The notes under the pieces: generated by a model
What the model was told of the DNA's origin: nothing
Seen by the model: the letters and a program-made list of their open reading frames with translations, nothing else
Databases searched by the model: none
Shown here: piece after piece, positions 23,373 through 33,519 of the stretch
Layout: the number at the start of each line of letters is the position of its first letter
How positions within the stretch are numbered: the first letter of the stretch is position 1
From: Gigantopelta aegis
Taxonomy: Eukaryota; Mollusca; Gastropoda; Neomphalida; Peltospiridae
Assembly (NCBI RefSeq): GCF_016097555.1
Contig: NC_054704.1
Span: 74,717,396-74,781,395, forward strand
DNA: 64,000 nucleotides
Reading direction: 5' to 3'
Made by a program: the position numbers and the translations under genes

Positions 23373-25349
23373 CTATGTATTTGAAAGGCAAAAACAATAC
23401 TTTTTCAAATGAAAACTGTCGATACATTTAGACTGGTCTCCGAAAGCGTTTATCCGACTGACGTCACCATCGACGGAATAGTGGGCTGTTCTCTCGTCAT
23501 ATTTGACGGTGCTCTCAAACATACCACCGCCAGGCTTACTTACAACAGTCAGCTGATAAAGGGAAAATGCGTCTGTCCTGTTACCATAGTGAACTGTTCT
23601 GTTGATGACGTCATTTAGACTTTGTTCAAAATGAAGAACATTATTATTGGGCATCATAAGTGTCACATCTATAATACTGGAAATTTCAAGCGGTGCACAT
23701 TTGTATCTGTAGTCGTACAAGATCTTGTTGAGGTGTAACAAAAGCGAATGTGCAGCCTCTACTGCCGTCGTAGAAGTGTTTGATAATTTCTTCCTGGAGA
23801 AACACATACACCAATGCGGCATGATGGACGCATCAAAACACGATCGTTCGTTTGGGATCTCTCTCAATAAACTGATTCCTCTTTCACCCCTGTCTCTCTT
23901 TGGGAAGTTACCGGTAAAGTAGAGTATATCTTTTAAAGTTTCATACACATCAAAAGGTGTCGACAGTCGTTTTGAATTAAGTTGAAGGTTTCTAGCTATT
24001 TCTTTGTATTTGATTAGAAACCACCGAGGAAAAACAAGAAATAAAAAAGGAAGTCTTTCTTCAAGTTTGCCTATAAACGTATTACGTATTCCGCCGTATC
24101 GGTTACCATGGTCACTGTAGTAAATCAAAACAGTGTTTTCAAGTATACCATCGTCCCTCAGTGTGTTCAGAAACCTGAAGTGCGGATCGTCTGCAATTCC
24201 GGCATCGTTGACGTAATCGTGAGAAAGTCGGGTAATAAAAGCGAACGCAAAGGTAGCTTTGTGGATATTCTGCACTGCAAAGTCTCGCACGTACTTTAAA
24301 ACAATATCTGACTCCATTCTGTCACCAACGCAGTGGTGGTTGTGATTCCACACCGATTTGTGCTTCTCCATGGCAACGCTGAACACCCTGTTATAGAAAT
24401 CAGCGGGAGGCGTGTGGAACCCCGCCTTACAGTATGTAAATATAGCGATTTTTGGGGCGTCCTCCGCGTACAACGTTTTGAAACCATTTTTAGAGAACTC
24501 TTTCCAGATGAAGTCATATTTGTCAAAGGGCGTTTTTACCATTGTTTCGTTCCACGGCAGTTCTTCCACGTACTTCCCAGTGGTCATGGGGACAATGTTC
24601 ACAAACGTATTATCTGCTACTTTCGTGTAGCCAAGCATTTCGACAGAGCTAAGATTTCTGAGGAGAAACTCTCTTGTTCTTGGCATCTGCCGCATTAAGT
24701 TTAAGCGTGATACGGAATCAACACCAATCATCATCACGTTTAACTTCTCTTTTGGCTGGTGTCGCTTCATATAACGACGAAACCTCGTGTCACACTGTTT
24801 TTCAACCTCAGGTTTTGGAATGACTATAGAATGGAAGTTCGTGTAGATCTTCCCGTCCGACTTGCTGTAACAATACACTCGAATAAATTCGTGTTTCGCT
24901 TGCACGTCCGAAGAGAAGGATTTCTCGAACGGACCGTAAGTGAAGTAAAAATCGTTTCCCTTGGGTCCTCTGATGATCGGTTGATACTTGCAATATTTGA
25001 AATCTCCTTTGTAATATTCATTTATCACTGTCCAGTTCAGCCTGAGCATCGAGCCTTCCTCGAAAGTTATGGAAGGCTTCCCAACGCAAAGAATTTTTCC
25101 ACGTCTTCGGATGAGATGCACGATGGATTCGTCAAATGGGTCAACGTCGGGTATTTTGCAAGCAGCTGTGTCCACTAGGAGACCACGAGACTGGTGATCA
25201 GGTGTGGACGTCACGTGATTTCTCCTATTGAAGACCACGTGAGTCTGTGACCTCGAAGGGGAAAAGAACTTGATTTCCAAGAGGAATACGAAGATGACGA
25301 ATATGATCAGAAGAAACGACAGGCGGCTGATCCTCCCACAAAGAAACAT
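23373..25349 (-). CDS. DUF229-family type II membrane protein (alkaline-phosphatase-like fold), 658 aa
   Basis: A single uninterrupted exon. Residues 9-28 form an N-terminal signal-anchor, so the bulk should be lumenal or extracellular. Several NxT sequons (for example NWT at 105, NET at 267) fit that. Family motifs are GVDSVSRLN (209-217, with Asp211), PMTTGKY (254-260, where Thr257 is a candidate nucleophile), LSHDYVND (375-382) and YYSDHG (410-415) followed by GKLEERLPFLF. DUF229 proteins belong to the alkaline phosphatase/sulfatase superfamily, and the substrate is unknown. Length is usual for the family. The start MFLCGR precedes the anchor directly. A poly(A) signal follows the stop. 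The gene sits in the right arm of an inverted duplication and its mirror copy at 7076-16078 is dead. An intronless structure is notable for this family and could reflect an older retrocopy. Function is inferred from motifs only. Confidence 0.9.
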   Translation of the reverse strand: MFLCGRISRLSFLLIIFVIFVFLLEIKFFSPSRSQTHVVFNRRNHVTSTPDHQSRGLLVDTAACKIPDVDPFDESIVHLIRRRGKILCVGKPSITFEEGSMLRLNWTVINEYYKGDFKYCKYQPIIRGPKGNDFYFTYGPFEKSFSSDVQAKHEFIRVYCYSKSDGKIYTNFHSIVIPKPEVEKQCDTRFRRYMKRHQPKEKLNVMMIGVDSVSRLNLMRQMPRTREFLLRNLSSVEMLGYTKVADNTFVNIVPMTTGKYVEELPWNETMVKTPFDKYDFIWKEFSKNGFKTLYAEDAPKIAIFTYCKAGFHTPPADFYNRVFSVAMEKHKSVWNHNHHCVGDRMESDIVLKYVRDFAVQNIHKATFAFAFITRLSHDYVNDAGIADDPHFRFLNTLRDDGILENTVLIYYSDHGNRYGGIRNTFIGKLEERLPFLFLVFPRWFLIKYKEIARNLQLNSKRLSTPFDVYETLKDILYFTGNFPKRDRGERGISLLREIPNERSCFDASIMPHWCMCFSRKKLSNTSTTAVEAAHSLLLHLNKILYDYRYKCAPLEISSIIDVTLMMPNNNVLHFEQSLNDVINRTVHYGNRTDAFSLYQLTVVSKPGGGMFESTVKYDERTAHYSVDGDVSRINAFGDQSKCIDSFHLKKYCFCLSNT

Positions 25350-25382
25350 TTTCCAACCTGAAATATTAAAGAAAACGTTAGT

Positions 25383-25850
25383 TCTTTTTGTTTAACGACA
25401 CCATTAGAGCACATTGGTTTATTAATCATCAGCTATTGGATAGTGCATATACTCTGGAGAGGAAACCCCCCATGTCTCAATTAGTAGGAAGGGATATTTT
25501 ATATACGAATCAACCCACAGACAGGATAGCACATACCACGGTCTTTGATACACCAGTCGTGGTGAACTGGCTGAAGCGAGAAATATCCCAACGGGTTCAC
25601 CGACAACGGTCGATCCTAGACCGACAGCTTATCAAAGTTAAAGTTTGTTTTGTTTTAACGACACCACTAGAGCATATTGATCAATTAATCATCGGCTATT
25701 GGATATCAAACATTTGGTAATTCTGAAACCCTCTACATTTGTCGTAATGTTGCTTGCGACCATTTCCTCGTGCACTGGTTAGAACGAGAAAACGACAGCG
25801 TATCAGGCGAGCACTATCCCACTGGGCTACATCTCTTCCCTGAAATATTA
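25383..25850 (-). mobile_element. Two tRNA-derived SINE copies upstream of the intact DUF229 gene
   Basis: Both copies start with a TTTAACGACACCA-type tail complement (25390 and 25657). The second ends at a box A-like TAGCCCAGTGGGATAGTGC on the minus strand. They mirror 6645-7060, and the first is more complete here, with the AGGAAGGGATATTTTATATA body. Confidence 0.82.
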
Positions 25851-26144
25851 ATGCCATTAATGAAACAGCAGTAATAGAGAGATAAAAAAGAGAAAGAAAG
25901 AAAAAGTATTAAAACTGTTTTGTATAACTTAGATATATCATTTAAAAAGCAATCATTTTATCAAAGCAAAAATTCGCTAATGAAAAACATAACTATAAAT
26001 AGTCTAAAGAGGTAAGTCATAAAACATAATATGATAAAATAATGCAAGTAAAAACATATTTTTTGTCTCACGTGAAAAACTCAAGATCAATTTAGACATC
26101 TTGTAACGCATTTAATAATATGATAAATTACAATAATTCTTATG

Positions 26145-26325
26145 AAAGTTAAGGTTTGTTTAACGACACCACTAGAACATTGGATGTCAAGTTATTTTAC
26201 TGTGGGTGTTTTTTGTTGTTTTTGTTGTTTGTTTGTTTGTTTGGGGGGTTTTGGGGTTTTTTTGGGGGATGTATACTTGTGTGTCTGTGGGGTTTTTTGT
26301 GTGATTTTTGCTTGCCTGACTGCCT

Positions 26326-26329
<4 letters not shown>
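26145..26329 (-). other. SINE tail fragment and T/G-rich sequence inside the right arm
   Basis: A short minus-strand SINE tail (TTTAACGACACCACTAGAAC at 26159) is followed by T/G-rich sequence to 26310. The left arm lacks these pieces, so they are private insertions or expansions. Confidence 0.5.

Positions 26330-26416
<87 letters not shown>
26330..26416. repeat. (CT)n microsatellite at the outer edge of the right arm
   Basis: About 43 CT units. It is the reverse complement of the GA tract at 6175-6276, and the adjoining GCAGGCA/TGCCTGC sequence is shared. Confidence 0.9.
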
Positions 26417-26418
<2 letters not shown>

Positions 26419-26680
26419 TGTTTAATTATATGTAGGTGATCAAACTGAGTAATTAAAAAAGAGCCGAATTCATTATTAAAAGGTCCCTGTCATCATCGGG
26501 ACTCGTATGTGCTCTCCTGTCTGTGGGATGGTGCATATAAAATATATCTTGCAAACACTGGGGGATTGAAATGGAAAGCACGAAGGACGGGGGATATCCA
26601 AGGCATAATCCCACAGACATTTTTGAAAACAAGATGTTCTGCATTCTACAAGTAAAATGCATCGTGACAAATACAATTAA
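26415..26680 (+). repeat. Dispersed repeat, paired with 1675-1960
   Basis: Direct-orientation homologue of 1675-1960. Both copies contain a SINE body piece within otherwise unrecognised sequence. This one lies directly outside the right arm. Confidence 0.6.
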
Positions 26681-27112
26681 ATGCACTTTTTATGCTTATA
26701 GCTTGTGTATACAAATACTTTTATGCGCTGAATATATAAACATCACGGTCATTTAGCAGACTGCTGGACCAATGAACATTGAAATAATTACTACAATGAG
26801 CAACTATACGATCCAACCAAATGATTCGTTACAATTTAAATCGAAAATATTATGGATAATAATAACAAAAATTTATTTTGCAGTGTGTGACTTCGTATTA
26901 AAATTTTGAACTGAACTGGTTTGACTCTTTTGGTAGCGTGTTTACGTCAAGTTTATGGTTTTGTTGGCATGCTACCGTAGGACATTTTCCAAATTAGATG
27001 AATGAAATGCAATGTCCTGCATTCTGCAAGTAAAATTCATAATGCCGAAAGAATTGAAAAATGTCAATAACACGTGTTTGATCCAGGGTGTGTGTGTGTG
27101 TGTGTGTATGTG

Positions 27113-27117
<5 letters not shown>
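26681..27117. other. Unassigned sequence including an empty SINE target
   Basis: The piece at about 26905-26942 is the reverse complement of sequence flanking the SINE at 21002-21311. No gene was found. Confidence 0.5.

Positions 27118-27183
<66 letters not shown>
27118..27183. repeat. (AT)n microsatellite at a Tc1 terminus
   Basis: About 32 AT units directly abut the left inverted repeat of the Tc1 relic at 27184. Another (AT)n tract (29403-29466) lies close to the opposite end. Confidence 0.85.
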
Positions 27184-27184
<1 letters not shown>

Positions 27185-27354
27185 TGAAACACAATGAAAA
27201 CGCAAAAACAACTTTTCATTGCAAATAACGACAAACTATTAATGAATTGATGAATAATGTAATACATTAATGACTGGTATTTATGAGATACATTCACATG
27301 GAAACATGGCCAGTTATCATCAGTAATCGAGTTGCATTCGTAATCGGAAAGTTC

Positions 27355-27386
<32 letters not shown>

Positions 27387-27399
27387 ATATCAAGGTCAG

Positions 27400-27724
27400 T
27401 ATCTGGTGTGTCCACCATTGGTCCGCATGCGTGAAGACGACGGGGAAAGGATTGGCACAAACATCTCAAATAAGCCACAGCAATGTTCCTCCACTCCTCC
27501 TGCAACGCCTGTGCAAGCTCAGCGACGTTACGCGGTGGTGGTTGGCGGTGACGTACACGACTTCCTAACTCATCCCACATGTGTTCAATTGGGTTCTGAC
27601 GTTCAACAAGTCGTCCAATAGTTGATGGATGGACTCTGAAGGTCCTAACAACTTGGCTTTGCGAAGTCCCCCCTTGAACCATGCCCATCGCTCGCTCCCT
27701 TTGTTCTTCTCCGAGTCGTGGCAT
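27400..27724 (-). pseudogene. Tc1 transposase with large internal deletion
   Basis: The N-terminus MPRLGEEQRERAMGM and its helix-turn-helix (about residues 1-39, ending STIGRLVER) are joined in frame to the C-terminal end beginning QNPIEHMWDELGSR. About 230 residues, including the first two catalytic aspartates, are missing. The C-terminus then runs into a poly-C tract at 27358-27386. Such internal deletions are typical of MITE formation. Confidence 0.88.
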
Positions 27725-28434
27725 TCTTAATGTGACGAGGAATATGACACCGTTACGCGACTTTTATGTGTCCATATACTGGCATTTCACGTGCATTACA
27801 TGCAACATGATTGAGCATGTAGTGAACGCATTTCACACCATTTTGTGTGTTTCTGCTATTGTATGTGTAACGAGAACAAAACCAGGATTAAAACCCAGAC
27901 AATGGCTTCCTTTCATAAATTGTTATTTTAAGTCCAATAAATATATTTTTCATTAAAGTTACAGTGTCTGGTTACCATATAATAATATCATGCACAAATA
28001 ACTGCACTTTTAAAACATTCGTGTGTGTTCGCTATGAACGGAGAACGTCAAAAGTATACGCTCGATTCGTCGCCTGTGCAATTTCAGTTAACAGGTGCGT
28101 TTGTGGATTTGAAATTGTAGGGTTCGTCTCAAAAAATGAAATTAGAATTCTTGCGCTGTACAAAGAACGTTCGGCTGAGGATACGTACTATTCTTTCGTT
28201 AAAACAGGTTTTGATCTTGACAACGTACTATCGACAATCGTACCTTCCTATTTAAGAATTAATATTTTATAAAGTGTTAGTAGAACTTTCAAAGTTCAGT
28301 TTGTTTTACACATTGATCATATATATATTTTTAATAAAATATACTAAAGTAGAAAATGACCGTTTTCACTTTTTAATTTTACGTGTGGTAAAATCGACAA
28401 ATTCAAATAAATACTATTTCGTTTCGAAAGGGTA

Positions 28435-28880
28435 AAGTTAGTTTGTTTTGTTTAACGACATCAGTGTTAGAGCATGTTGATTTAATAATCATCTGTTTTT
28501 GGATGTTAAACGTTTGGTAATTTTGACATATAATCTAAGAGAGGAAACGGGCGCATGTGCAGAGGGGTTGGTATTGGGGGTCGAAACCCTTCCCTGACCA
28601 AGATAAAAAAAAATTGAAATATATTTTCTGGGGGAACATGGCCCCATATAAACTTCGCTCAACGCAGTCTATAACCCCCAACCCCGCTGAAATCCCTGAA
28701 CACGCGCCTTGGAATCCCGCTACATTATAAAAATATTGTTTTATTGTTTTTTGTTTTTTTAGCAAGGGATCATTTATATGTACCATCCCACAGACAGGAT
28801 ATCACATACCATATACCAGTCATGGCGCTCTGGCTGGAACAATCCCGCCGATGAGGATCGATCCTAGACCGACCGCGCAT
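28435..28880 (-). mobile_element. tRNA-derived SINE interrupted by a 165-bp MITE
   Basis: The SINE tail starts TTTGTTTAACGACATCA, and the head end is CGATCCTAGACCGACCGCGC at 28857. At 28549-28712 it is split by a MITE with ends GGCGCATGTGCAG and CACACGCGCC. The same nesting occurs in copy 2 (53811-54290), so it predates the block duplication. Confidence 0.8.
28549..28712. mobile_element. Short MITE (family also at 30062-30238 and 53976-54150)
   Basis: Terminal inverted repeats of about 13 bp (GGCGCRTGTGCAG) bound a body with GTCGAAACCCTTCC and a central A/T segment. Three copies in this window are clearly alignable. No coding capacity. Confidence 0.72.
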
Positions 28881-29399
28881 TTAAAAACAAACACCACATT
28901 TTTAGGTCTAAGTAATGAATAGAAATAACATATAGTCTTCATAAATGTTACGTATATAGAACATACCGCCTTCTTCCTCTACCCCTAGAGCGTTACCTAA
29001 TTATTAACACCCCCTTACATGTAACGCGTATGCCAACAATCTGATTAAAATTAGCTCTACTGGGTCTAGCGTAAATTCCCAGTTCTACTGGCGTCCCGCT
29101 AACTGAAGAAAAACAAGCTGGCCAATGGGTTTGCAGTTGACCTAGATAATGTAGATAAGCCAGCATTGCGAAACTATAGCGATGTGGTGGGCCTTTTATG
29201 TACCAAACAGAACTGGATCATCTATTCTAAATGCTTAAATAATAAAAATAGTCCAGACACTGCAGCTTTAATCACAACAAAATATTGAAAAATATCTGTT
29301 TTGCGTTTTCATCGTGTGTCAGTATATATATATATATTATTGACCGTCATTGAGGGCAATATCATATTGTATGGACCGAAGAAATTGATATTGACCGAG

Positions 29400-29468
<69 letters not shown>

Positions 29469-29477
29469 ATTGGTTTC

Positions 29478-29740
29478 TGTTAGTGGGCCCATTGGGCTAT
29501 TTCTAGTTCCAGCCAGTGCACCAAGACTGGTAAATCAAAGGCCATGGTATGTGCTATCCTTTCTATGGGATGGTGCATTAAAAAGATTTCTTGCGACTAA
29601 TGGAACAAAATATAGCGGGTTTCCTCTCTTAGACTATATCATATGTCAAAATTATCAAATGTTTGACATCCAACAGCCGATGATTAATAAATCAATGTGT
29701 TCTAGTGGTATCGTTAAACAGAACAAACTTCGAACTGCTG
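29478..29740 (+). mobile_element. tRNA-derived SINE, head truncated
   Basis: It begins within GGGCCCATTGGGCTATTTCT and continues through the body to GTATCGTTAAACAGAACAAA. Only the sequence downstream of box B is present. An (AT)n tract directly precedes it. Confidence 0.85.
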
Positions 29741-30061
29741 TACAAGTTGTGTCAAATGTATGAAACACACTGTCAAATTACAAAACATTTTGAACCCAGA
29801 TCCACCTAGTAACACTACCGAGTAGTAAGTATGCCGAGACACTTATAATCCGTTTTATTTTTATTACGTACCCTCTAATTATTTTCTGGCACAGGGGCAG
29901 ATCCAGGAATTATGTTTAGGGGCTGAGTGTGTGGGGCATGAATCAACTGAAAATAACATCCCCAAAACGTTTCACATTGTTAAAAGAAAGCCTGACCGCA
30001 CCCATTAGCTCACAACATTACGTCAACAGTATATAATATATAATTATACCACATGTCTATT

Positions 30062-30238
30062 CCAGACGCGTGCGTGGGGTGGGGGTTCGGGTCGAACACC
30101 TTGCTCAAGCTAAAAAAAAAAAAAAAATCGAAATATTTTCGGGGGAGTATGACTCGGTCGACATTCTCCCTCTCCCCCTGCCATAAACGTTGCATGTCAG
30201 TCTACCCCCATCCCCGTTTAACACACGCGCCTGCACCC
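30062..30238. mobile_element. Short MITE, third copy
   Basis: Ends GACGCGTGCGTGGGG and AACACACGCGCCTGC, with a body of GGGTCGAACACCTTGC, an A run and CCCCATCCCCGTTTAAC. It is more diverged than the two copies in the duplicated block. Confidence 0.65.
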
Positions 30239-30255
30239 CACCACCCCCTTCCAAG

Positions 30256-30372
30256 ACGGTTTGGAAATACTAGGAGAGCTTGGAAACACCATCGAGAAAG
30301 GTAATAAATGTCAGCTATTGCAACTGCTTCGACGAACTGGCCACGACCAATTTTATGACAAAGTGCATACAA
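30256..30372 (+). other. Possible orphan exon with death-effector-like sequence
   Basis: After an acceptor-like CCCCCTTCCAAG, one frame reads GLEILGELGNTIEKGNKCQL and then LQLLRRTGHDQFYDKV. The pattern of a Leu/Glu helix, a charged turn, then LLQLLRR with a conserved HDQ-like end resembles the second half of a death-effector or CARD fold (compare FADD). There is no clear donor site and no neighbouring exon. The three-frame openness of this stretch weakens the case. It could be a remnant of a host adaptor gene or chance. Confidence 0.25.
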
Positions 30373-30659
30373 AGTGGAAAGTTTATAGTGTTTTTAGCGT
30401 ATTGTGTTTGCGTGTGCGTTTATGTATACAACACAAGTTTACAGAAGTTCAGTTTTACTCACGATGCTATTCACAAGTGTTCTTTGTCCCTGAAACACAG
30501 TTCACAACTCACATCAACACCCCATGGCTTCCTTCGTTCTACCTGTGCTATAAATAGACTCGCACAGTTCCTGCAAACACGGTTCCGCTACCGTCTGGAT
30601 TGGCCGGAATTAATATTGCTTGGACAGATATGGTGGAGAAATCTTAGATTCATGCTAGG

Positions 30660-31229
30660 GCCGTACTTAACATAAAATAAGTTTGGAGGTAGTAGATAAA
30701 TAAATAATTAAATAAATAAATAAATAAATAAATCGGTGCCTGGTAGTAAAGGGCATACTTGTGTGTAAAATTATTACAAGACTCTTAGCATGGATTAATG
30801 GACTTAAAATGCATTACACCTTGTTAGCCGAATAACTGCAGGGGGAGGGGGGTTGGGTTTTGTTTTGTTTGGGGTTGTTTTTTTTTTGTTTTTTTTTTTT
30901 TTGGGGGGGGGGGTTATGTTATTGTTGGGGTTTTTTTGGGAGGTTGTTGTTTTTTGGGGGGTAACGACACCACTATAGTCCGTCCCACAGGAACGCCTTT
31001 TTTCATATTATGGAATTTACTACAAATTATTTATTTCTGAGATTTGTAAATTGCACACATAAATAGGGTTGTTTTTTTGTTTTTTTTTTGGGGGGGGGGT
31101 ATTATTTATTTCCAAAAAAACGTTTTACTTACGTCAAACCAACTGAAATTATTTACAAAACAAAGAGTACTGGTGAGGTACATGATACGCCTGTCAGAAT
31201 ATAGACAAATTATTTGATTTATTTCTATC
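30660..31229. other. Low-complexity intergenic sequence
   Basis: It contains an AATA tract (30690-30735) and T/G-rich tracts (30860-30960, 31070-31105). The open frame at 30280-30675 extends from the previous entry without further family resemblance. Confidence 0.5.
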
Positions 31230-31495
31230 AGAGAGACCCAGTAATTGTATGTGACCCACCACCATCCCAAGTTATTTCTACATGTGAGGTATGCATCTGT
31301 ATGCAAGATGTATGCAGTAGACGGTCAACAGTAGGTCAGAGTGACCTAGTAATAGTATGCGACACCGCCATCCCAGGTTGTTCCTACATGTGAGGTTTGG
31401 TGGCCCTGTATGCATCTGTTAACAGACGGATGTACGGACGGACATATGGACAACTATATACCATAATACGACTCATAGACAGGCGTATAAAAAAC
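31230..31495 (-). repeat. Dispersed repeat, reverse copy of the 20226-20560 family
   Basis: Reverse complement of the family. It has CCATCCCAAGTTATTTCTAC and CCATCCCAGGTTGTTCCTAC as tandem halves and ends ATAGACAGGCGTATAAAAAA, mirroring TTTTTATACGCCCGTC. Confidence 0.65.
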
Positions 31496-31519
31496 GATGT
31501 TTATAGAATGATGGGACGG

Positions 31520-31796
31520 ACTATAGATTTATTAATCATCGGCTATTGGATGTCAAACATTTGGCAATTTTGACATTTTGTCTTAAGAGTGGAAACCTGC
31601 TGCATTTACATCAGTAGCAAGGAATCTTTTATATGCATCATCTCAGAAAGGAGAGCACATACCACGTCCTTTGATATACCAGTCGTGGTGCACTGGCTGG
31701 AACGAGAAATAGCCCAATGGGCCCACCGATGGGGATTGATCCTAGATCGACCGTGCATCAGACAAACGCTTTACCACTGAGCTACGCCCCGCCCCT
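31520..31796 (-). mobile_element. Full-length tRNA-derived SINE
   Basis: Reading the minus strand, the head AGGGGCGGGGCGTAGCTCAG contains a good box A (TAGCTCAGTGGTAAAGCG), then GATCTAGGATCAATCCCC for box B and the usual body to the tail near 31520. This is one of the best preserved heads of the main family. Confidence 0.88.
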
Positions 31797-31799
31797 GAA

Positions 31800-33285
31800 T
31801 AGTAAATACAATTATCACCATCACGATCACATGTAAATCATTGATAGCCTTCTCTCAGTTGAAGGTTAATTAATATGATTTAATATAGCTCCACCAGCAG
31901 TTTCTAACATTTTATGACATATTATTCACCATGTGCGGAAGAACATATTTCACAATTTCAAATACTCGACAAACAAAAACATTTATATTAAATTTTATTA
32001 TATTTATTTTATTATAGTTTAAAAAAACAAAAACAAACAGAGATCAGTTCATAAATTACGTAACGCTCCATGAAAAGGGGAGTTCATGGGAAGCGTTACA
32101 AAACATTATGGGGGTAGGGTTGGTGGTATATAATTTATAAAATACATTCAAAACAATGTCATTTTTCTTTCATAAAATAAATGCAATTAGTCGTCTAATT
32201 GTATTCCATTACCCATGATTTCATCTTGTTGTATATTAATCATGTTTCAACATGAATATAATGTTTATTAATCATGTTCCAACACAATTCTACTGTATAT
32301 TTATGGTAATCTAAGGGACCTTCCATAAAGTATGTAGGCACAAAATCGTGTGTGTGTGTGTGTGTGTTACACCCCTCCCCTCCTTCCATGTAGACCCTCC
32401 TGCTGTGTATGGACATGCATCAATATTACATTCTGACAGGTACATTTAGTTTTTTTTTGTCCTATTCTATATAAATAAACATGAAAATACGACTCTTCAG
32501 ATGTAATGCCTGAAACAACCTCACCCCATACATGGGCATATGTTCTTTATGGATGACCTCTAATACAATTCAACTGTAAATTAATGATATTGTGATCAAG
32601 TCTCAAACATTTCAACGTCCAGTTAAGTTTAATGAATTTTCTAGTAATACTGTATGCTATACAGAGTTCCCTTCTAGTTTTATGGTCCTTGGTGCAAATC
32701 TTTATAAGAATCTCCTTTTTGTCCCATCCGGAACATTGTTTGTTAACCATTTTAAAATGTCTAGATATTGTAGACGCCAAAAACTATGTGTGTATGTACA
32801 TGTACGTATGGATGTGTGTGTATGTACATGTACGTATGGATGTATGTGTATGTATAGAGGTATCAATATCTATATATTGTATGTATGTCGGGTTTGACTA
32901 GCACATAAAAAGATATAAATGCATGGGCACAGGTGAGGTGTACTTGCATGTACATCTGCCTATGTACATGTATAATATATGTATATGAATAAGTATATAC
33001 ATGTACAAATACACACAGCATTGGGCCTAGAAATAACTATTCAGTGGCGTAGGAAGGTGAGGGGAGGGCACACATATAAAAATCAATAATATATATATAT
33101 AAATATAAATATATATAAACCATACTGGATCAAGAAAAGTAGGTGTTTGAATCACTATTTTAGTTTCAAAATTATCTGCAATAGTGTTCCGGATGGGACA
33201 AAATAGATTCTCTTATACCTGTCCCAGTTTCAATCAGTTCACATCAAAGAGTTGTTCTTCATTTACACAAAGGACACATTGGAAA
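31800..33285. other. Intergenic sequence without recognised genes
   Basis: AT-rich. A (GT)n tract lies at 32349-32366, and a 31-bp unit containing GTATGTACATGTACGTATGG is tandemly repeated at about 32788-32850. Overlapping open frames read through this repeat. Confidence 0.5.
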
Positions 33286-33290
33286 TGCAA

Positions 33291-33515
33291 TGGCCTTGAT
33301 GGTGTAGTGGTTAAGTCATTGGACATTAAGCTGAAAGGGTACTGTGTTCGTATACCTGTACCAGCTCCCACCCAGAGCGAGTGTAAGGCCACTACACAGA
33401 CTTCTCACTCATTAACCACTGACCCACTGTCCTGGACAGACAGCCCAGATAAGTCTGTGCCCAGGACAGCGTGCTTGAACCTTAATTGGATAGAAGAACG
33501 AAAATAAGTATAAAT
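33291..33515 (+). mobile_element. tRNA-derived SINE, second family
   Basis: The head TGGCCTTGATGGTGTAGTGG has box A (TGGTGTAGTGGTTAAG) and a box B-like TGTTCGTATACC. The body has CTGTCCTGGACAGACAGCCC, and the tail is GTGCTTGAACCTTAATTGGA. It is the same family as 50306-50905, and its tail recurs at 3935-4022, 5110-5196 and 49795-49885. Confidence 0.82.
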
Positions 33516-33519
33516 GAAA

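Larger units (their letters stand above)
22622..26416 (-). repeat. Right arm of the inverted segmental duplication
   Basis: This is the mirror image of the left arm, about 3.8 kb, without the LINE. The order outward is MITE array, DUF229 3' end, coding region, two SINE remnants, a unique segment, then the CT microsatellite. Its uninterrupted gene shows what the left copy looked like before the insertion. Confidence 0.9.
27954..29255 (+). repeat. Copy 1 of a 1.3-1.5 kb duplicated block
   Basis: It aligns in direct orientation with 53250-54800. It begins TTAAAGTTACA, contains GTGTGTTCGCTATGAACGGA, a SINE with a nested MITE and CCTTACATGTAACGCGTATG, and ends near AAATAATAAAAATA. At 29036-29100 a fragment of the Mutator-like MITE (ATTAAAATTAGCTCTACTGG) replaces about 200 bp that are present in copy 2. 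Coding frames are not conserved between copies. Family unknown. Confidence 0.8.
27184..29322 (-). mobile_element. Tc1-like relic expanded by an inserted block
   Basis: The termini CTGAAACACAATGAAAACGC (left) and CTGACACACGATGAAAACGC (right end, reversed) match at about 22 of 24 positions and are flanked by TA. Between them are a deleted transposase (27400-27724) and about 1.3 kb of unrelated sequence (27954-29255) that also occurs at 53250-54800. The element is non-autonomous. Confidence 0.75.

Noticed and set aside
27064-27393. Frames containing poly-YI, poly-H/T or poly-G peptides (also at 17357, 29301, 49472, 52621, 57712)
   Set aside because: These read through AT, GT or C/G microsatellites.
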